From positions 1 through 12,874 of the forward strand of contig PWNY01000158.1 in the NCBI GenBank assembly GCA_003557805.1: a DNA stretch of 12,874 nt, written 5' to 3'. Every line of letters begins with the position of its first letter. Position 1 is the stretch's first letter. Shown here one piece after another: positions 1-7,681 of the stretch. The notes under the pieces are model-generated. The model saw only the letters and a list, made by a program, of their open reading frames with translations, had not been told where the DNA came from and made no database searches. The translations under genes were made by a program, and so were the position numbers. The DNA is from Bacteroidales bacterium (GTDB lineage: Bacteria > Bacteroidota > Bacteroidia > Bacteroidales > UBA7960).

Positions 1-1039
1 ATACGAATACGGGATCCTCTATCGCTGTTCCCTTGTGGGTGCATTCAACTGAACCGTCAGGATCACAGGTTATATCGCCGATGACCGTCAGCTTCGGCCG
101 CTTGCCATTGAAAAGCTCTTCAAGGTAATCTTTGGTTACTATGCGGGGATAGCGGCTGTCCCAGTACATGCAGTTCATCAGTACCGTCAGGTGGGGCAGG
201 TATTGCTCAAATATGTTTTTGTAGCTAGCCGGATTGTTATAATAATCCTCAAGATCAAACTTTTTCCCGTCTTTCCTGGCCGAGAGATGCTCTTCCTTGA
301 ATATAACCTTGTAGATAATGTTGGATGGGATATATTTCCTCTTGCTCAGGCTTAAAAGCTGCCTGGGGGTTATCTCCTTTGAGGGCAGAAGGTTTGCTAT
401 CTCCTGTGCCCCGGCAGAGACATTGCCGTATCCTGTGAAGCCTATGGTAAGGGGTCTGATATCTGCAGGCAGCCCTTTCTCAGCTATCTGACGCCCCACG
501 GCTGAAACAGCTTCCTTGGCCTGGTTAAGCGAGGAGTAGTGCTGAGCCTGTTTTATACCCAGGAAGGGGTTATCTGAGTACCCGTATTCCTTCAGCCTCT
601 GACCAAGGCTCCAGAGGGAGTTAATCATTCCGGCCAGCCCTGCATACCTTCCGAAAAAGATAAGACGCTTTCCCTGGTCATCCTTTATGCATTCATAGTC
701 AATGAGATTACACTCCATCTCAATCATTCTCCGGAGCATCGGCATATTATACTCCTGGCCCTTGATGACATGGCTGAAAAATACGTAAGTCTTGCCCTTT
801 TCAAAGGCTTGTTCAGGGATCTCCTTTACACCGAATATAAGGTCACAATTTCCCAGGTCCTTTTCAACCCTTGCCCCGGCATCAATGAACTCCTTGTCAG
901 TGAACACCCGTTTCGGGGATGACTGGACCACAATGTCCAGGTCATAATCCCTGATCAGTTTGCCTGCGTGTTTTGGGGTAATTGGAGTGCGCCTCTCCAG
1001 TTCATATTTATCCTCATGCCTGATCCCGATAACTGCCAT
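1..1039 (-). CDS. Lysine-ketoglutarate reductase/saccharopine dehydrogenase-type oxidoreductase (3' end cut by window edge)
   Basis: The frame is open from an ATG at 1039 to base 1, giving 346 residues; the C-terminus lies outside the window. The protein resembles the N-terminal lysine-ketoglutarate reductase (LOR/SDH) half of eukaryotic alpha-aminoadipic semialdehyde synthase, which condenses lysine and 2-oxoglutarate into saccharopine using NAD(P)H. Visible hallmarks are RRTPITPKHAGKL near residues 16-28, FSHVIKGQEYN at 88-98, FGRYAGLAGMIN at 129-140, a dinucleotide-binding-like GFTGYGNVSAGAQ at 200-212, and DGSVECTHKGT near 328-338. The ATG is preferred because the N-terminal family motif starts directly after it and a -7 promoter element lies about 40 bases upstream. 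It follows purC in the same direction after a 111-base gap, so it is probably transcribed separately. The family is clear. Whether it works in lysine breakdown, and whether a separate saccharopine dehydrogenase lies beyond the left edge, cannot be seen. Confidence 0.85.
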   Translation of the reverse strand, partial: MAVIGIRHEDKYELERRTPITPKHAGKLIRDYDLDIVVQSSPKRVFTDKEFIDAGARVEKDLGNCDLIFGVKEIPEQAFEKGKTYVFFSHVIKGQEYNMPMLRRMIEMECNLIDYECIKDDQGKRLIFFGRYAGLAGMINSLWSLGQRLKEYGYSDNPFLGIKQAQHYSSLNQAKEAVSAVGRQIAEKGLPADIRPLTIGFTGYGNVSAGAQEIANLLPSKEITPRQLLSLSKRKYIPSNIIYKVIFKEEHLSARKDGKKFDLEDYYNNPASYKNIFEQYLPHLTVLMNCMYWDSRYPRIVTKDYLEELFNGKRPKLTVIGDITCDPDGSVECTHKGTAIEDPVFV

Positions 1040-1076
1040 ATTGAAAAATTTAAATCAATTTGTATTGACAACGGGA

Positions 1077-1084
1077 CAAACATA
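1077..1084 (-). promoter_or_regulatory. Candidate Bacteroidota -7 element for the LKR-type gene
   Basis: On the minus strand the sequence reads TATGTTTG, an exact match to the Bacteroidota sigma-70 -7 consensus TAnnTTTG. It lies in the 111-base spacer after purC and would give a leader of roughly 30 bases before the ATG at 1039. No clear TTG (-33) element is seen 19-21 bases upstream, so this is a half-match. Confidence 0.45.
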
Positions 1085-1104
1085 CAAAAAATAAGTTTGA
1101 AGAT

Positions 1105-1126
1105 TTGCCCGGAAAATATCCGGCAA
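1105..1126. other. Imperfect inverted repeat between purC and the LKR-type gene
   Basis: The arms TTGCC(C)GGA and TCCGGCAA form an 8-bp stem with one bulged base and a 5-base loop. It sits 25 bases past the purC stop, where a terminator or attenuator would be expected. On the minus strand no uridine run follows directly; the nearest T-run comes about 10 bases later, so intrinsic termination is doubtful. Confidence 0.25.
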
Positions 1127-1150
1127 TAAAAAATCGGCAAACCCAAATTA

Positions 1151-2095
1151 TCAGATACTATCCAGGAATTCCATGCAGTTCTTCTCTATTCGCCCTTCGA
1201 CATCCTGGCTTGGTGATTTTATGAACTTCTCGCCCGTGATCTTCTCATAAAGTTCTATATATCTGTTTGATACCTGCTCTATGAATGAATCGGGCATTTC
1301 AGGGATGCTTTCTCCATCCTTACCCTGGAAGCCGTTTTCCATAAGCCACTCCCTGACGAACTCCTTTGAAAGCTGCCTCTGGGGCTCTCCCTTTTCAAGC
1401 CTCTTTAGGTAACCGTCAAGGTAAAAATACCTCGAAGAGTCGGGTGTATGGATCTCATCAATAAGGTAGATCCTGCCGTTTGCCCTACCGAACTCATATT
1501 TTGTATCCACAAGTATCAGCCCCTTTTCACTGGCCATTTCACTCCCCCTTTTGTAAAGCTCAAGGGTTATTCTCTCGAGTTCTTCGTATTCATCCCTGTC
1601 TACAAGTCCCTGGCTGATTATCTCCTCCCTTGATATGTCTTCGTCATGGCCCACATCAGCCTTTGTGGTAGGTGTAAGCAGCGGCTCGGGGAACTTTTCA
1701 TTCTCCTTCATGCCTTCCGGCATCGGGAGCCCGCAGAGAGTCCGTTTACCTTTTTTGTATTCCCGCCATGCATGTCCGCAGAGGTAACCCCTAATTACCA
1801 TCTCCACCTTGAAGGGTTCACAATATAATCCTGCAGTAACCATAGGGTCGGGTGTCGTGGTTTTCCAGTTGGGTACTATATCGGCCGTTGCATCCAGGAA
1901 CTTTGCGGCTATCTGGTTAAGCACCTGCCCTTTGTATGGGATGCCCTTTGGCAGTACATGGTCAAATGCGGATATCCTGTCCGTAACGACCATAAGCATG
2001 ATCTCATCCTTTATGGTGTACACATCCCTTATTTTTCCCTTGTAAAAACCGGTTTGCCCCGGAAAATTGAATTTTGTTTCGGTTACTGCGTTCAT
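1151..2095 (-). CDS. purC: Phosphoribosylaminoimidazole-succinocarboxamide synthase (SAICAR synthetase)
   Basis: This cytosolic enzyme of de novo purine synthesis joins CAIR and aspartate, with ATP, to form SAICAR. The 314-residue protein carries the family signatures in order: GKIRDVY near residue 20, TDRISAFDHVLPKGIPYKG near 38-56, RGYLCGHAWREYKKGKRT near 102-119, a PTTKADVGHDE segment, ILVDTKYEFG near 193-202 and DEIHTPDSSRY near 213-223. The length fits the longer PurC form (yeast Ade1-like, about 300 residues) rather than the roughly 240-residue E. coli type. The ATG at 2095 leaves a short N-terminal extension before the conserved core; the leader is AT-rich with no Shine-Dalgarno sequence. 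It begins 38 bases after the phoH stop on the same strand, which suggests co-transcription. No frameshift or missing motif is seen. Confidence 0.97.
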   Translation of the reverse strand: MNAVTETKFNFPGQTGFYKGKIRDVYTIKDEIMLMVVTDRISAFDHVLPKGIPYKGQVLNQIAAKFLDATADIVPNWKTTTPDPMVTAGLYCEPFKVEMVIRGYLCGHAWREYKKGKRTLCGLPMPEGMKENEKFPEPLLTPTTKADVGHDEDISREEIISQGLVDRDEYEELERITLELYKRGSEMASEKGLILVDTKYEFGRANGRIYLIDEIHTPDSSRYFYLDGYLKRLEKGEPQRQLSKEFVREWLMENGFQGKDGESIPEMPDSFIEQVSNRYIELYEKITGEKFIKSPSQDVEGRIEKNCMEFLDSI

Positions 2096-2133
2096 AGTTG
2101 TTTTGTAAAATTAGAGTTATTAATCGAATAAAA

Positions 2134-3156
2134 TCATCCGTTTTCCCTGCGGTCCTTGTCCTTTTTATCTCCTACATTGCCCTTATCTGCTTTGTCGCCT
2201 GCCGGCTTACCAGTGTGTTCGTATGCCTCGATAATACGGGTTACCAGGTCATGTCTTACAACATCCTTCTCGCTGAGGAAAACAAAGTCTATCCCCTTTA
2301 TATTGTTCAGGATCTTCACGGCCCTTAAAAGCCCTGATACCTGGTTTCGCGGAAGGTCGATCTGGGTTATGTCTCCCGTGATGATAAAACGGGCCGACCT
2401 GCCCATCCTTGTCAGGAACATCTTAAGCTGGCTTTCTGTTGCATTCTGTGCCTCGTCCAGGATTGCAAAAGCATCGTCCAGTGTCCTGCCCCGCATAAAT
2501 GCCAGGGGCGCTATCTCTATTGTCCCATCTTCCAGGTAGGTTGCAAGCCTGGCAGGTGGTATCATATCCCTGAGCGCATCATACAGTGGCCTGAGGTAGG
2601 GATCCAGTTTGTCCTTAAGGTCACCGGGCAGAAAGCCGAGGTTTTCGCCTGCCTCCACTGCCGGGCGGGCTAGTATTATTCTCCTTACCTCTTTGTTTTT
2701 AAGGGCCCTTACGGCCAGGGCAACTGCGGTATATGTTTTGCCTGTCCCTGCCGGGCCTATGGCAAAAAGCATGTCATGCTTTTTAAAACTTGAGACCATT
2801 CTTCTCTGGTTCGGTGAACGCGCCTTGATGGCCATGCCGTTACGTCCGTATAGAAGGAGTTCCCCGCTCCCTTCTTCATGGCCCGCCGAGCCGGCAAAAC
2901 CATTGTCATGTGCCATGATTTCCAGGATGTTCTCTTCGGTAAGTTTTCCAAATCGCTCGAAATGAGCCAGCATCAGCTCAAATTTTCCTTCAAAGAAGGC
3001 GGTCTCTTCATTTTCACCGATCAGTATCAGCTCTTCACCTCTTGAAACGATCTTGAGTTTTGGGAATATATTTCTGAGTAACTGCAGTTTCTCTTCCTTC
3101 AGGCCGAAAATATCAGGTGGGTGTATACCTTCGATTTTAATTGTTTTTTCACCCAT
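2134..3156 (-). CDS. phoH: PhoH-family P-loop ATPase
   Basis: The 340-residue protein is a typical single-domain PhoH-like ATPase. Its role is not settled; the family is linked to phosphate starvation in E. coli and to RNA metabolism. The N-terminal 100 residues are the weakly conserved PhoH leader region. The ATPase core holds Walker A GPAGTGKT at 134-141, ARPAVEAGENLGFLPGDL near 163-180, Walker B AILDEAQN at 231-238 and the sensor-like GDITQIDLP at 261-269. The last 24 residues (about 317-340) form a lysine/aspartate-rich tail, probably disordered. The gene is divergent from the DUF62 gene across a 159-base spacer and is followed closely by purC. The ATG at 3156 is the natural start; no strong ribosome-binding site or exact -7 element was found on this strand. 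Confidence 0.95.
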   Translation of the reverse strand: MGEKTIKIEGIHPPDIFGLKEEKLQLLRNIFPKLKIVSRGEELILIGENEETAFFEGKFELMLAHFERFGKLTEENILEIMAHDNGFAGSAGHEEGSGELLLYGRNGMAIKARSPNQRRMVSSFKKHDMLFAIGPAGTGKTYTAVALAVRALKNKEVRRIILARPAVEAGENLGFLPGDLKDKLDPYLRPLYDALRDMIPPARLATYLEDGTIEIAPLAFMRGRTLDDAFAILDEAQNATESQLKMFLTRMGRSARFIITGDITQIDLPRNQVSGLLRAVKILNNIKGIDFVFLSEKDVVRHDLVTRIIEAYEHTGKPAGDKADKGNVGDKKDKDRRENG

Positions 3157-3279
3157 TAATTGATTACTTTTGGATTTGTTGATCCGCTCACGCCGGTTTC
3201 CCGTTAGTCAAGCAGGTCTGTTTTTACGAACGGGCCAAGGGTCCTGGCGAATAATTGCTAACGAATTGCAAAATAACAA

Positions 3280-3287
3280 TATTTTTG
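3280..3287 (+). promoter_or_regulatory. Candidate Bacteroidota -7 element for the DUF62-gldFG-DUF4340 operon
   Basis: TATTTTTG matches TAnnTTTG exactly and lies 28 bases before the ATG at 3316. A TTG at 3255-3257 sits 22 bases upstream, slightly beyond the usual 19-21 spacing, and could act as the -33 element. The rest of the 3157-3315 intergenic region shows no gene. Confidence 0.5.
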
Positions 3288-3315
3288 TGAAATATTCAGC
3301 AGAACGGCCTGACAA

Positions 3316-4101
3316 ATGACCATTATTACTCTTATAAGCGACTGGGGAGCGGGCAATCATTACGTGGGTTCGGTAAAGGGCGCACTGTTAAGGTATCTGC
3401 CCGATGCAAACATAGTTGACATTACACATGATATTGCATCATATGACATAATGCAGGCTAGTTTTGTAATGAAGAACACCTGCCCGGACTTCCCTGACAA
3501 TACCATTCACCTGCTTGGAGTTAATACTGAGGGAGGTATTGACAGTCCCCACATAGCGGTGAAATACAAACGACAATTCTTTATTGGTGCAGACAATGGA
3601 ATATTCTCACTTTTGATAGGCAAGGAGCCCTTCGAAGCGGTTGAACTTGATATAATGCAGGACACCGATTATTTTACCTTTTCCACAAGGGATGTGTTCG
3701 TGAAGGCTGCAGCCCTGATCGCTGAATCAAACTCCCTTGAAAAGGCCGGTAATCCCTACAAGGACCTTAAAGAACGCATTTTATTCAATCCAGTGGTCTA
3801 TCCTGACAAGATAATCGCAAAGGTTATCTATACTGATAATTTTGGCAATGTCTTTGTGAATATTGACAAGGAACTTTTCAGGGAGGTAGGCAGGGGAAGG
3901 AGCTTTTTGATCAGCTTCAGGGCTCCCGGAGAGGGAATAAGCAAACTGGACCAGTCATACTCTGATGTGGTGCCTGGTGAAAAGGTTGCATTGTTTGGCA
4001 GTACCGGTTTTCTGGAGATCGCAATCAACCAGGGCAAAGCTTCTTCTCTGCTTGGACTCAATATAAACGATGCCATTACCGTTGAATTTTTCAAAGAGTA
4101 G
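3316..4101 (+). CDS. SAM hydroxide adenosyltransferase (DUF62) family protein, divergent active site
   Basis: The 261-residue protein belongs to the family that includes SAM hydroxide adenosyltransferases (SAM to adenosine plus methionine) and the bacterial fluorinase/chlorinase. Seen here: the N-terminal LISDWGAGNHYVGSVKG (6-22), whose Asp9 matches the ribose-binding Asp of the family; DITHDIASYDIMQAS (35-49); ADNGIFSLL (92-100); IYTDNFGNVFVNI (171-183); and GSTGFLEIAINQGKA (228-242) in the C-terminal barrel. The segment that is normally VDPGVG...RR reads GVNTEGGIDSPH (68-79), and the usual FHGRD reads FSTRD (122-126). The Asp, Arg and His of the hydrolase triad therefore appear replaced. 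My recollection is that other Bacteroidota members also deviate here. It is the first gene of a tight operon, 9 bases before gldFG. The fold assignment is firm; the exact reaction is uncertain. Confidence 0.87.
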   Translation: MTIITLISDWGAGNHYVGSVKGALLRYLPDANIVDITHDIASYDIMQASFVMKNTCPDFPDNTIHLLGVNTEGGIDSPHIAVKYKRQFFIGADNGIFSLLIGKEPFEAVELDIMQDTDYFTFSTRDVFVKAAALIAESNSLEKAGNPYKDLKERILFNPVVYPDKIIAKVIYTDNFGNVFVNIDKELFREVGRGRSFLISFRAPGEGISKLDQSYSDVVPGEKVALFGSTGFLEIAINQGKASSLLGLNINDAITVEFFKE

Positions 4102-4110
4102 GTTTTTAAT

Positions 4111-6510
4111 ATGCTTGCATTAATCAAAAGGGAGCTGAACGGATTTTTCAACAGCCTGATAGCCTATATTGTTGTAGCTGCTTTTCTGCTGATAATAAGT
4201 CTTTTTCTGTGGGTATTCCCTGCTGAGTTCAATATCATGGATGCAGGTTATGCCAACCTGGACGGATTATTTGTACTTGCCCCGTTTGTATTTATTTTCC
4301 TGGTACCCGCAATAACCATGCGCTTTTTTGCAGAGGAAAAACGCACCGGCACTATAGAGATGCTTATTACAAAGCCTGTATCCGGGATACAGATTGTAAT
4401 TGCAAAGTATATTGCCGGGGTCGCCCTGGTTGTGTTCTCTTTGCTGCCAACCTTGATTTACCTGGTGACAGTATCGCTTTATTCACTTGCACCCGGGGTT
4501 GATACCGGCGGGGTATGGGGTTCATATGCGGGGCTACTTTTCCTGGGAATGGTCTTCGTATCAATAGGCTTGTTTGCTTCATCACTTACCGAAAATCAAA
4601 TAGTTGCATTTATTGTTGCCCTGTTTGTTTCAGGGTTTATGTATGTGGGTTTTGAAATGGCATACTCCCTTCAGGTGCTGGGCAGCCTGGATCTTGCAGT
4701 CAGGGATCTTGGCCTTTTCTCGCATTATTCCTCAATGGGCAGGGGGGTGATAGACAGCCGGGATGTTCTCTATTTTGCCGGCATTATCTCAGTTTTCATT
4801 TGTCTTACCCATATACAGACCAGCAAATCTTACATGGGCAGAAGGTCATGGAGATATTTCGGGTCAGTTTTGCTTATTGTCCTGGCAGTCAATATTGCCG
4901 GTAACTGGAAATTCGTCCGTCTTGACCTTACTTCCGAAAAGCGCTATACCCTTACGGATGCTACCAGGAATAAACTCTCCGGGCTTGATGATATTGTCTA
5001 CTTCAGGGTTTACCTGGAGGGCGACCTGCCGGCTGAGTTCAGGAGGCTGAGGAATGATACCAGGGAAATGCTCTCCGAGTTCAGTGCCTACTCCGATAAC
5101 ATCCGTTTTGAATTCATTAACCCGCTGAGGGATGCAGAAGATGATCCGGAACAGGTAAGGGGGGTGTACAATATGTTGACCAGCAAAGGTATCGAACCGG
5201 CCCAGGTGCAGATGCGCTCAGGCGATGGCACATCGCAACGGGTGATATTCCCGGGAGCCCTGGTCACATACGGTGACCGGGAGGTTCCTGTACATCTGAT
5301 GGAAGACCATATTGGTCTTTCTATACAGGAGGTGCTGCATAACTCATCCATGGCTCTGGAATATAAACTTGCCACTGCAATAAAGCAGGTTACCGCAAGC
5401 CGTAAGGAGAGAATAGCATTTATGGAGGGACACGGTGAGCTTGGCCCGGAATACGTTTCATCGGCTGAAGAAGAGCTCCGGGGTTTCTATGAAGTTGACA
5501 GGATAGTACCCGGTAATGACCTTTCGCAGTTAAGCCAGTACAAAGCACTGGTTTTTGCAAAACCATTAGACGCATTTAGCGAGGAAGAGAAGTTCGTACT
5601 GGACCAGTACCTTATGCATGGTGGCTCAATACTGTGGCTGGTAGATCCGGTTTTTGCCGATATGGACAGTCTTTCTGCCCAGGCCGAGACGATAGGCCTG
5701 GCCTGGGATATAAATATGGATGACTATTTCTTTAATTACGGTGTCCGCCTCAACCCTGTGCTTATCAAAGACCTCAATGCAGCCCGTCATCCCTTTATAA
5801 CGGGATATGCGGGAGGAAGGCCCCAGATAAACCTTTTGCCTTGGAATTTTTTCCCTCTTATCACTCCGGATTCAGATCATGAGGTGGTCAGGAATCTTAA
5901 TCTTATCCGCACAGAGTTTATATCCAGCCTGGATACAGTTGAGGCGCAGGGTGTTGAAAAGCACATTCTGCTTAAAAGCTCAGATTACAGCCGGGTAATG
6001 CCTGTTCCTGTAAGGATAAGCCTGGAGATTTTACAGAATCCACCTGATGAGTCTCTTTACACCGGGCCCGCACAAACAGTGGCTGTGTTACTCGAGGGAA
6101 GCTTCAGGTCCCTGTTCGCAAACCGCATTAAGCCTGACGTTTCTCTGCCTGAGGGGTTCAACAGGCTTGATGAATCCTATGGTGGTTCAATGATTGTTGT
6201 GGCTGACGGGGATATCATAAAGAACCAGTTCAGCAGTGACGGCAGGCCCCTGCCGCTTGGGTATGACAGGTACTCGGGTCAGTTTTTTGGTAACAAGGAA
6301 TTTATACTCAATGCGGTCAATTACCTCGCGGATGATTCAGGGATAATACAGGCCAGGGGAAGGGATGTGAGGTTGAGGCTGCTTGATGCCGGCAGGGTAC
6401 GGGACGACCGCTTCCGTATACAGCTTGCCAATGTGGGTCTTCCCCTTGTTGTTGTTATTGCTTTTGGTACCCTGAGGTTGTTTTTAAGGAAAAGAAGATA
6501 TTCAAAATAG
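4111..6510 (+). CDS. gldFG: Fused GldF-GldG gliding-motility-associated ABC transporter protein
   Basis: The 799-residue inner-membrane protein looks like a head-to-tail fusion of GldF (permease) and GldG (auxiliary/substrate-binding), normally about 240 and 560 residues in Flavobacterium. Residues 1-240 are GldF-like: six predicted membrane segments (about 15-36, 53-70, 98-120, 138-158, 163-183, 218-235) and the motifs LFLWVFPAEFNI (31-42) and MRFFAEEKRTGTIEMLITKP (70-89). A basic linker (SKSYMGRRSWR, 238-248) leads to the GldG part: a membrane segment at about 249-266, SEKRYTLTDAT (275-285), a large soluble ABC_transp_aux-type domain with FMEGHGELGPEY (437-448), and a closing membrane segment at about 774-793 with a basic tail. 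In flavobacteria GldF and GldG act with the ATPase GldA, which is not in this window. The gene starts 9 bases after DUF62 and ends 9 bases before the DUF4340 gene. A role in movement here is inference only. Confidence 0.88.
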   Translation: MLALIKRELNGFFNSLIAYIVVAAFLLIISLFLWVFPAEFNIMDAGYANLDGLFVLAPFVFIFLVPAITMRFFAEEKRTGTIEMLITKPVSGIQIVIAKYIAGVALVVFSLLPTLIYLVTVSLYSLAPGVDTGGVWGSYAGLLFLGMVFVSIGLFASSLTENQIVAFIVALFVSGFMYVGFEMAYSLQVLGSLDLAVRDLGLFSHYSSMGRGVIDSRDVLYFAGIISVFICLTHIQTSKSYMGRRSWRYFGSVLLIVLAVNIAGNWKFVRLDLTSEKRYTLTDATRNKLSGLDDIVYFRVYLEGDLPAEFRRLRNDTREMLSEFSAYSDNIRFEFINPLRDAEDDPEQVRGVYNMLTSKGIEPAQVQMRSGDGTSQRVIFPGALVTYGDREVPVHLMEDHIGLSIQEVLHNSSMALEYKLATAIKQVTASRKERIAFMEGHGELGPEYVSSAEEELRGFYEVDRIVPGNDLSQLSQYKALVFAKPLDAFSEEEKFVLDQYLMHGGSILWLVDPVFADMDSLSAQAETIGLAWDINMDDYFFNYGVRLNPVLIKDLNAARHPFITGYAGGRPQINLLPWNFFPLITPDSDHEVVRNLNLIRTEFISSLDTVEAQGVEKHILLKSSDYSRVMPVPVRISLEILQNPPDESLYTGPAQTVAVLLEGSFRSLFANRIKPDVSLPEGFNRLDESYGGSMIVVADGDIIKNQFSSDGRPLPLGYDRYSGQFFGNKEFILNAVNYLADDSGIIQARGRDVRLRLLDAGRVRDDRFRIQLANVGLPLVVVIAFGTLRLFLRKRRYSK

Positions 6511-6519
6511 TGACCCTTT

Positions 6520-7551
6520 ATGAGGAAGAAAAGGCTGAAACAGCTGAAACTGCTTATTTTCATTGCGTTACTGGCTGTTGCCATAGCCTACCTGGGCCTC
6601 TCAAGCCTGCGCGGTCCGGCCATGGGTGAGTTTGGTACAGGGAGAACAGATGAAATCTCCGCCGTTTTGCTCAGGCAGGGAGATGATAGGGTTGTATATC
6701 TTGAAATTGATGAAGGGGCCTGGATTTTGAACCATGAGTATATGGCACATATGCCTGCTATACGTGACCTGCTGTCAACATTAAGGAGGCTTGAGGTCAG
6801 GCGCCCGGTAAGTGTCTCTGCCAGGGATGAAAAGGCAGAAAAGCTCAGGGAGTCTGGTGTCAGGGTGGATGTTTACAGCAAGGGGTACATAATTAAACTA
6901 CCTGGTGAAAGAGGTGTTTTTCCCCACCAAAGGAGGATAAGGTCTTTTTATGTTGGCGGGGATGATACTGACAATACTGTTACCTACATGCTTGATGCAG
7001 CCGGAAATCACCCTTACGAGGTACACATGCCAGGGGTTGAGAGCAGTCTCGCTGAAGTATTTGAACCCGATGTTAATCTCTGGAGGGATGCAGTAGTTTT
7101 AAGACTGGAACCCGGGGATATTGCCAGGGTAGAGGCCGAATTAGAAGGATCATCCTATACTGTTGAAAGCAGGGGTGAGGAGTTCATTATATCGGACAGG
7201 CAGGGAGATGTACCCGGACACCTGCAGCCAGACAGCAGCCGGATTGATAAGTTCACGGCTGGATTTTCATACCTCTATTATGAGAGGCTGTTACCCGGGT
7301 CTGCCCAAAGCCCCCCGGGAGATATACTGGATGACAAAGTGTTTTTGAGGCTAAAGGTTACAGACCGGGACGGAAACACCACGCTCCTTGAATTTTACAG
7401 GCGCAAAAAGCCTGATGACGGCTCACTGGTCTCGGAGTTTCGCGATTATGATCCTAACCGCTTCTACCTCCGGGTTGACGGCGGAGACTATGCTTTGGCG
7501 CAATATTTTATTTTTCAGCCGGTTATCCGGGACCTTCAGTGGTTTTTTTAG
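6520..7551 (+). CDS. DUF4340 domain-containing membrane-anchored protein
   Basis: The 343-residue protein has a basic N-terminus followed by one hydrophobic segment (about residues 10-28), so it is probably anchored in the inner membrane with its bulk outside the cytoplasm. The remainder fits DUF4340: a repeated beta-rich pattern with DEGAWILN near residue 64, a segment on VRRPVSVSARDEKAEKL near 93-109 where family members describe how residual parameters couple to a paired ABC system, FYVGGDDTDNTVTYML near 143-158, and NLWRD near 186. Proteins of this family are commonly found next to GldG-like transporter genes, and here it lies 9 bases after gldFG with the same direction, so it is likely an accessory subunit of that transporter. 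No enzymatic motif is visible and its function is unknown. The ATG is chosen because it keeps the whole membrane anchor and the tight operon spacing. Confidence 0.8.
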   Translation: MRKKRLKQLKLLIFIALLAVAIAYLGLSSLRGPAMGEFGTGRTDEISAVLLRQGDDRVVYLEIDEGAWILNHEYMAHMPAIRDLLSTLRRLEVRRPVSVSARDEKAEKLRESGVRVDVYSKGYIIKLPGERGVFPHQRRIRSFYVGGDDTDNTVTYMLDAAGNHPYEVHMPGVESSLAEVFEPDVNLWRDAVVLRLEPGDIARVEAELEGSSYTVESRGEEFIISDRQGDVPGHLQPDSSRIDKFTAGFSYLYYERLLPGSAQSPPGDILDDKVFLRLKVTDRDGNTTLLEFYRRKKPDDGSLVSEFRDYDPNRFYLRVDGGDYALAQYFIFQPVIRDLQWFF

Positions 7552-7647
7552 TCCGTGCGGACCTGGTGATCACTTGACTTTAACAGGTTAATGCTTATTT
7601 TTAGGGAGAAATAAGGAACAAAACAATAATCATTTTCAATAAAAGGC

Positions 7648-7655
7648 TATATTTG
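7648..7655 (+). promoter_or_regulatory. Candidate Bacteroidota -7 element for dnaN
   Basis: TATATTTG is an exact TAnnTTTG match 26 bases before the dnaN ATG, inside the 130-base gap after the DUF4340 gene. A good TTG is not present at the -33 position. It suggests that dnaN has a promoter of its own even if it is also reached by read-through from the upstream operon. Confidence 0.5.
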
Positions 7656-7672
7656 CTATTCATTTCAAAATC

Positions 7673-7677
7673 AGGAG
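7673..7677 (+). promoter_or_regulatory. Shine-Dalgarno-like AGGAG before dnaN
   Basis: AGGAG stands 4 bases before the ATG at 7682. It is the clearest ribosome-binding site in the window, where the other starts have AT-rich leaders without one, and it supports this dnaN start. Confidence 0.5.
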
Positions 7678-7681
7678 AACC

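Noticed and set aside
955..1146. A 63-codon minus-strand frame between purC and the LKR-type gene
   Set aside because: It overlaps the real start of the LKR-type gene in another frame, its protein has no recognisable character, and it covers the promoter-like spacer.
2134..2206. Lysine/aspartate-rich tail of PhoH as a possible added domain or frameshift product
   Set aside because: The frame is continuous and charged, disordered C-terminal tails are common in this family; nothing suggests a separate domain.
7552..7563. GTCCGTGCGGAC inverted repeat directly after the DUF4340 stop, and the nearby GTGATCAC palindrome
   Set aside because: The stem is only 4-5 bp with a tiny loop and no T-run follows, so it is not a convincing terminator; the 8-base palindrome can arise by chance.
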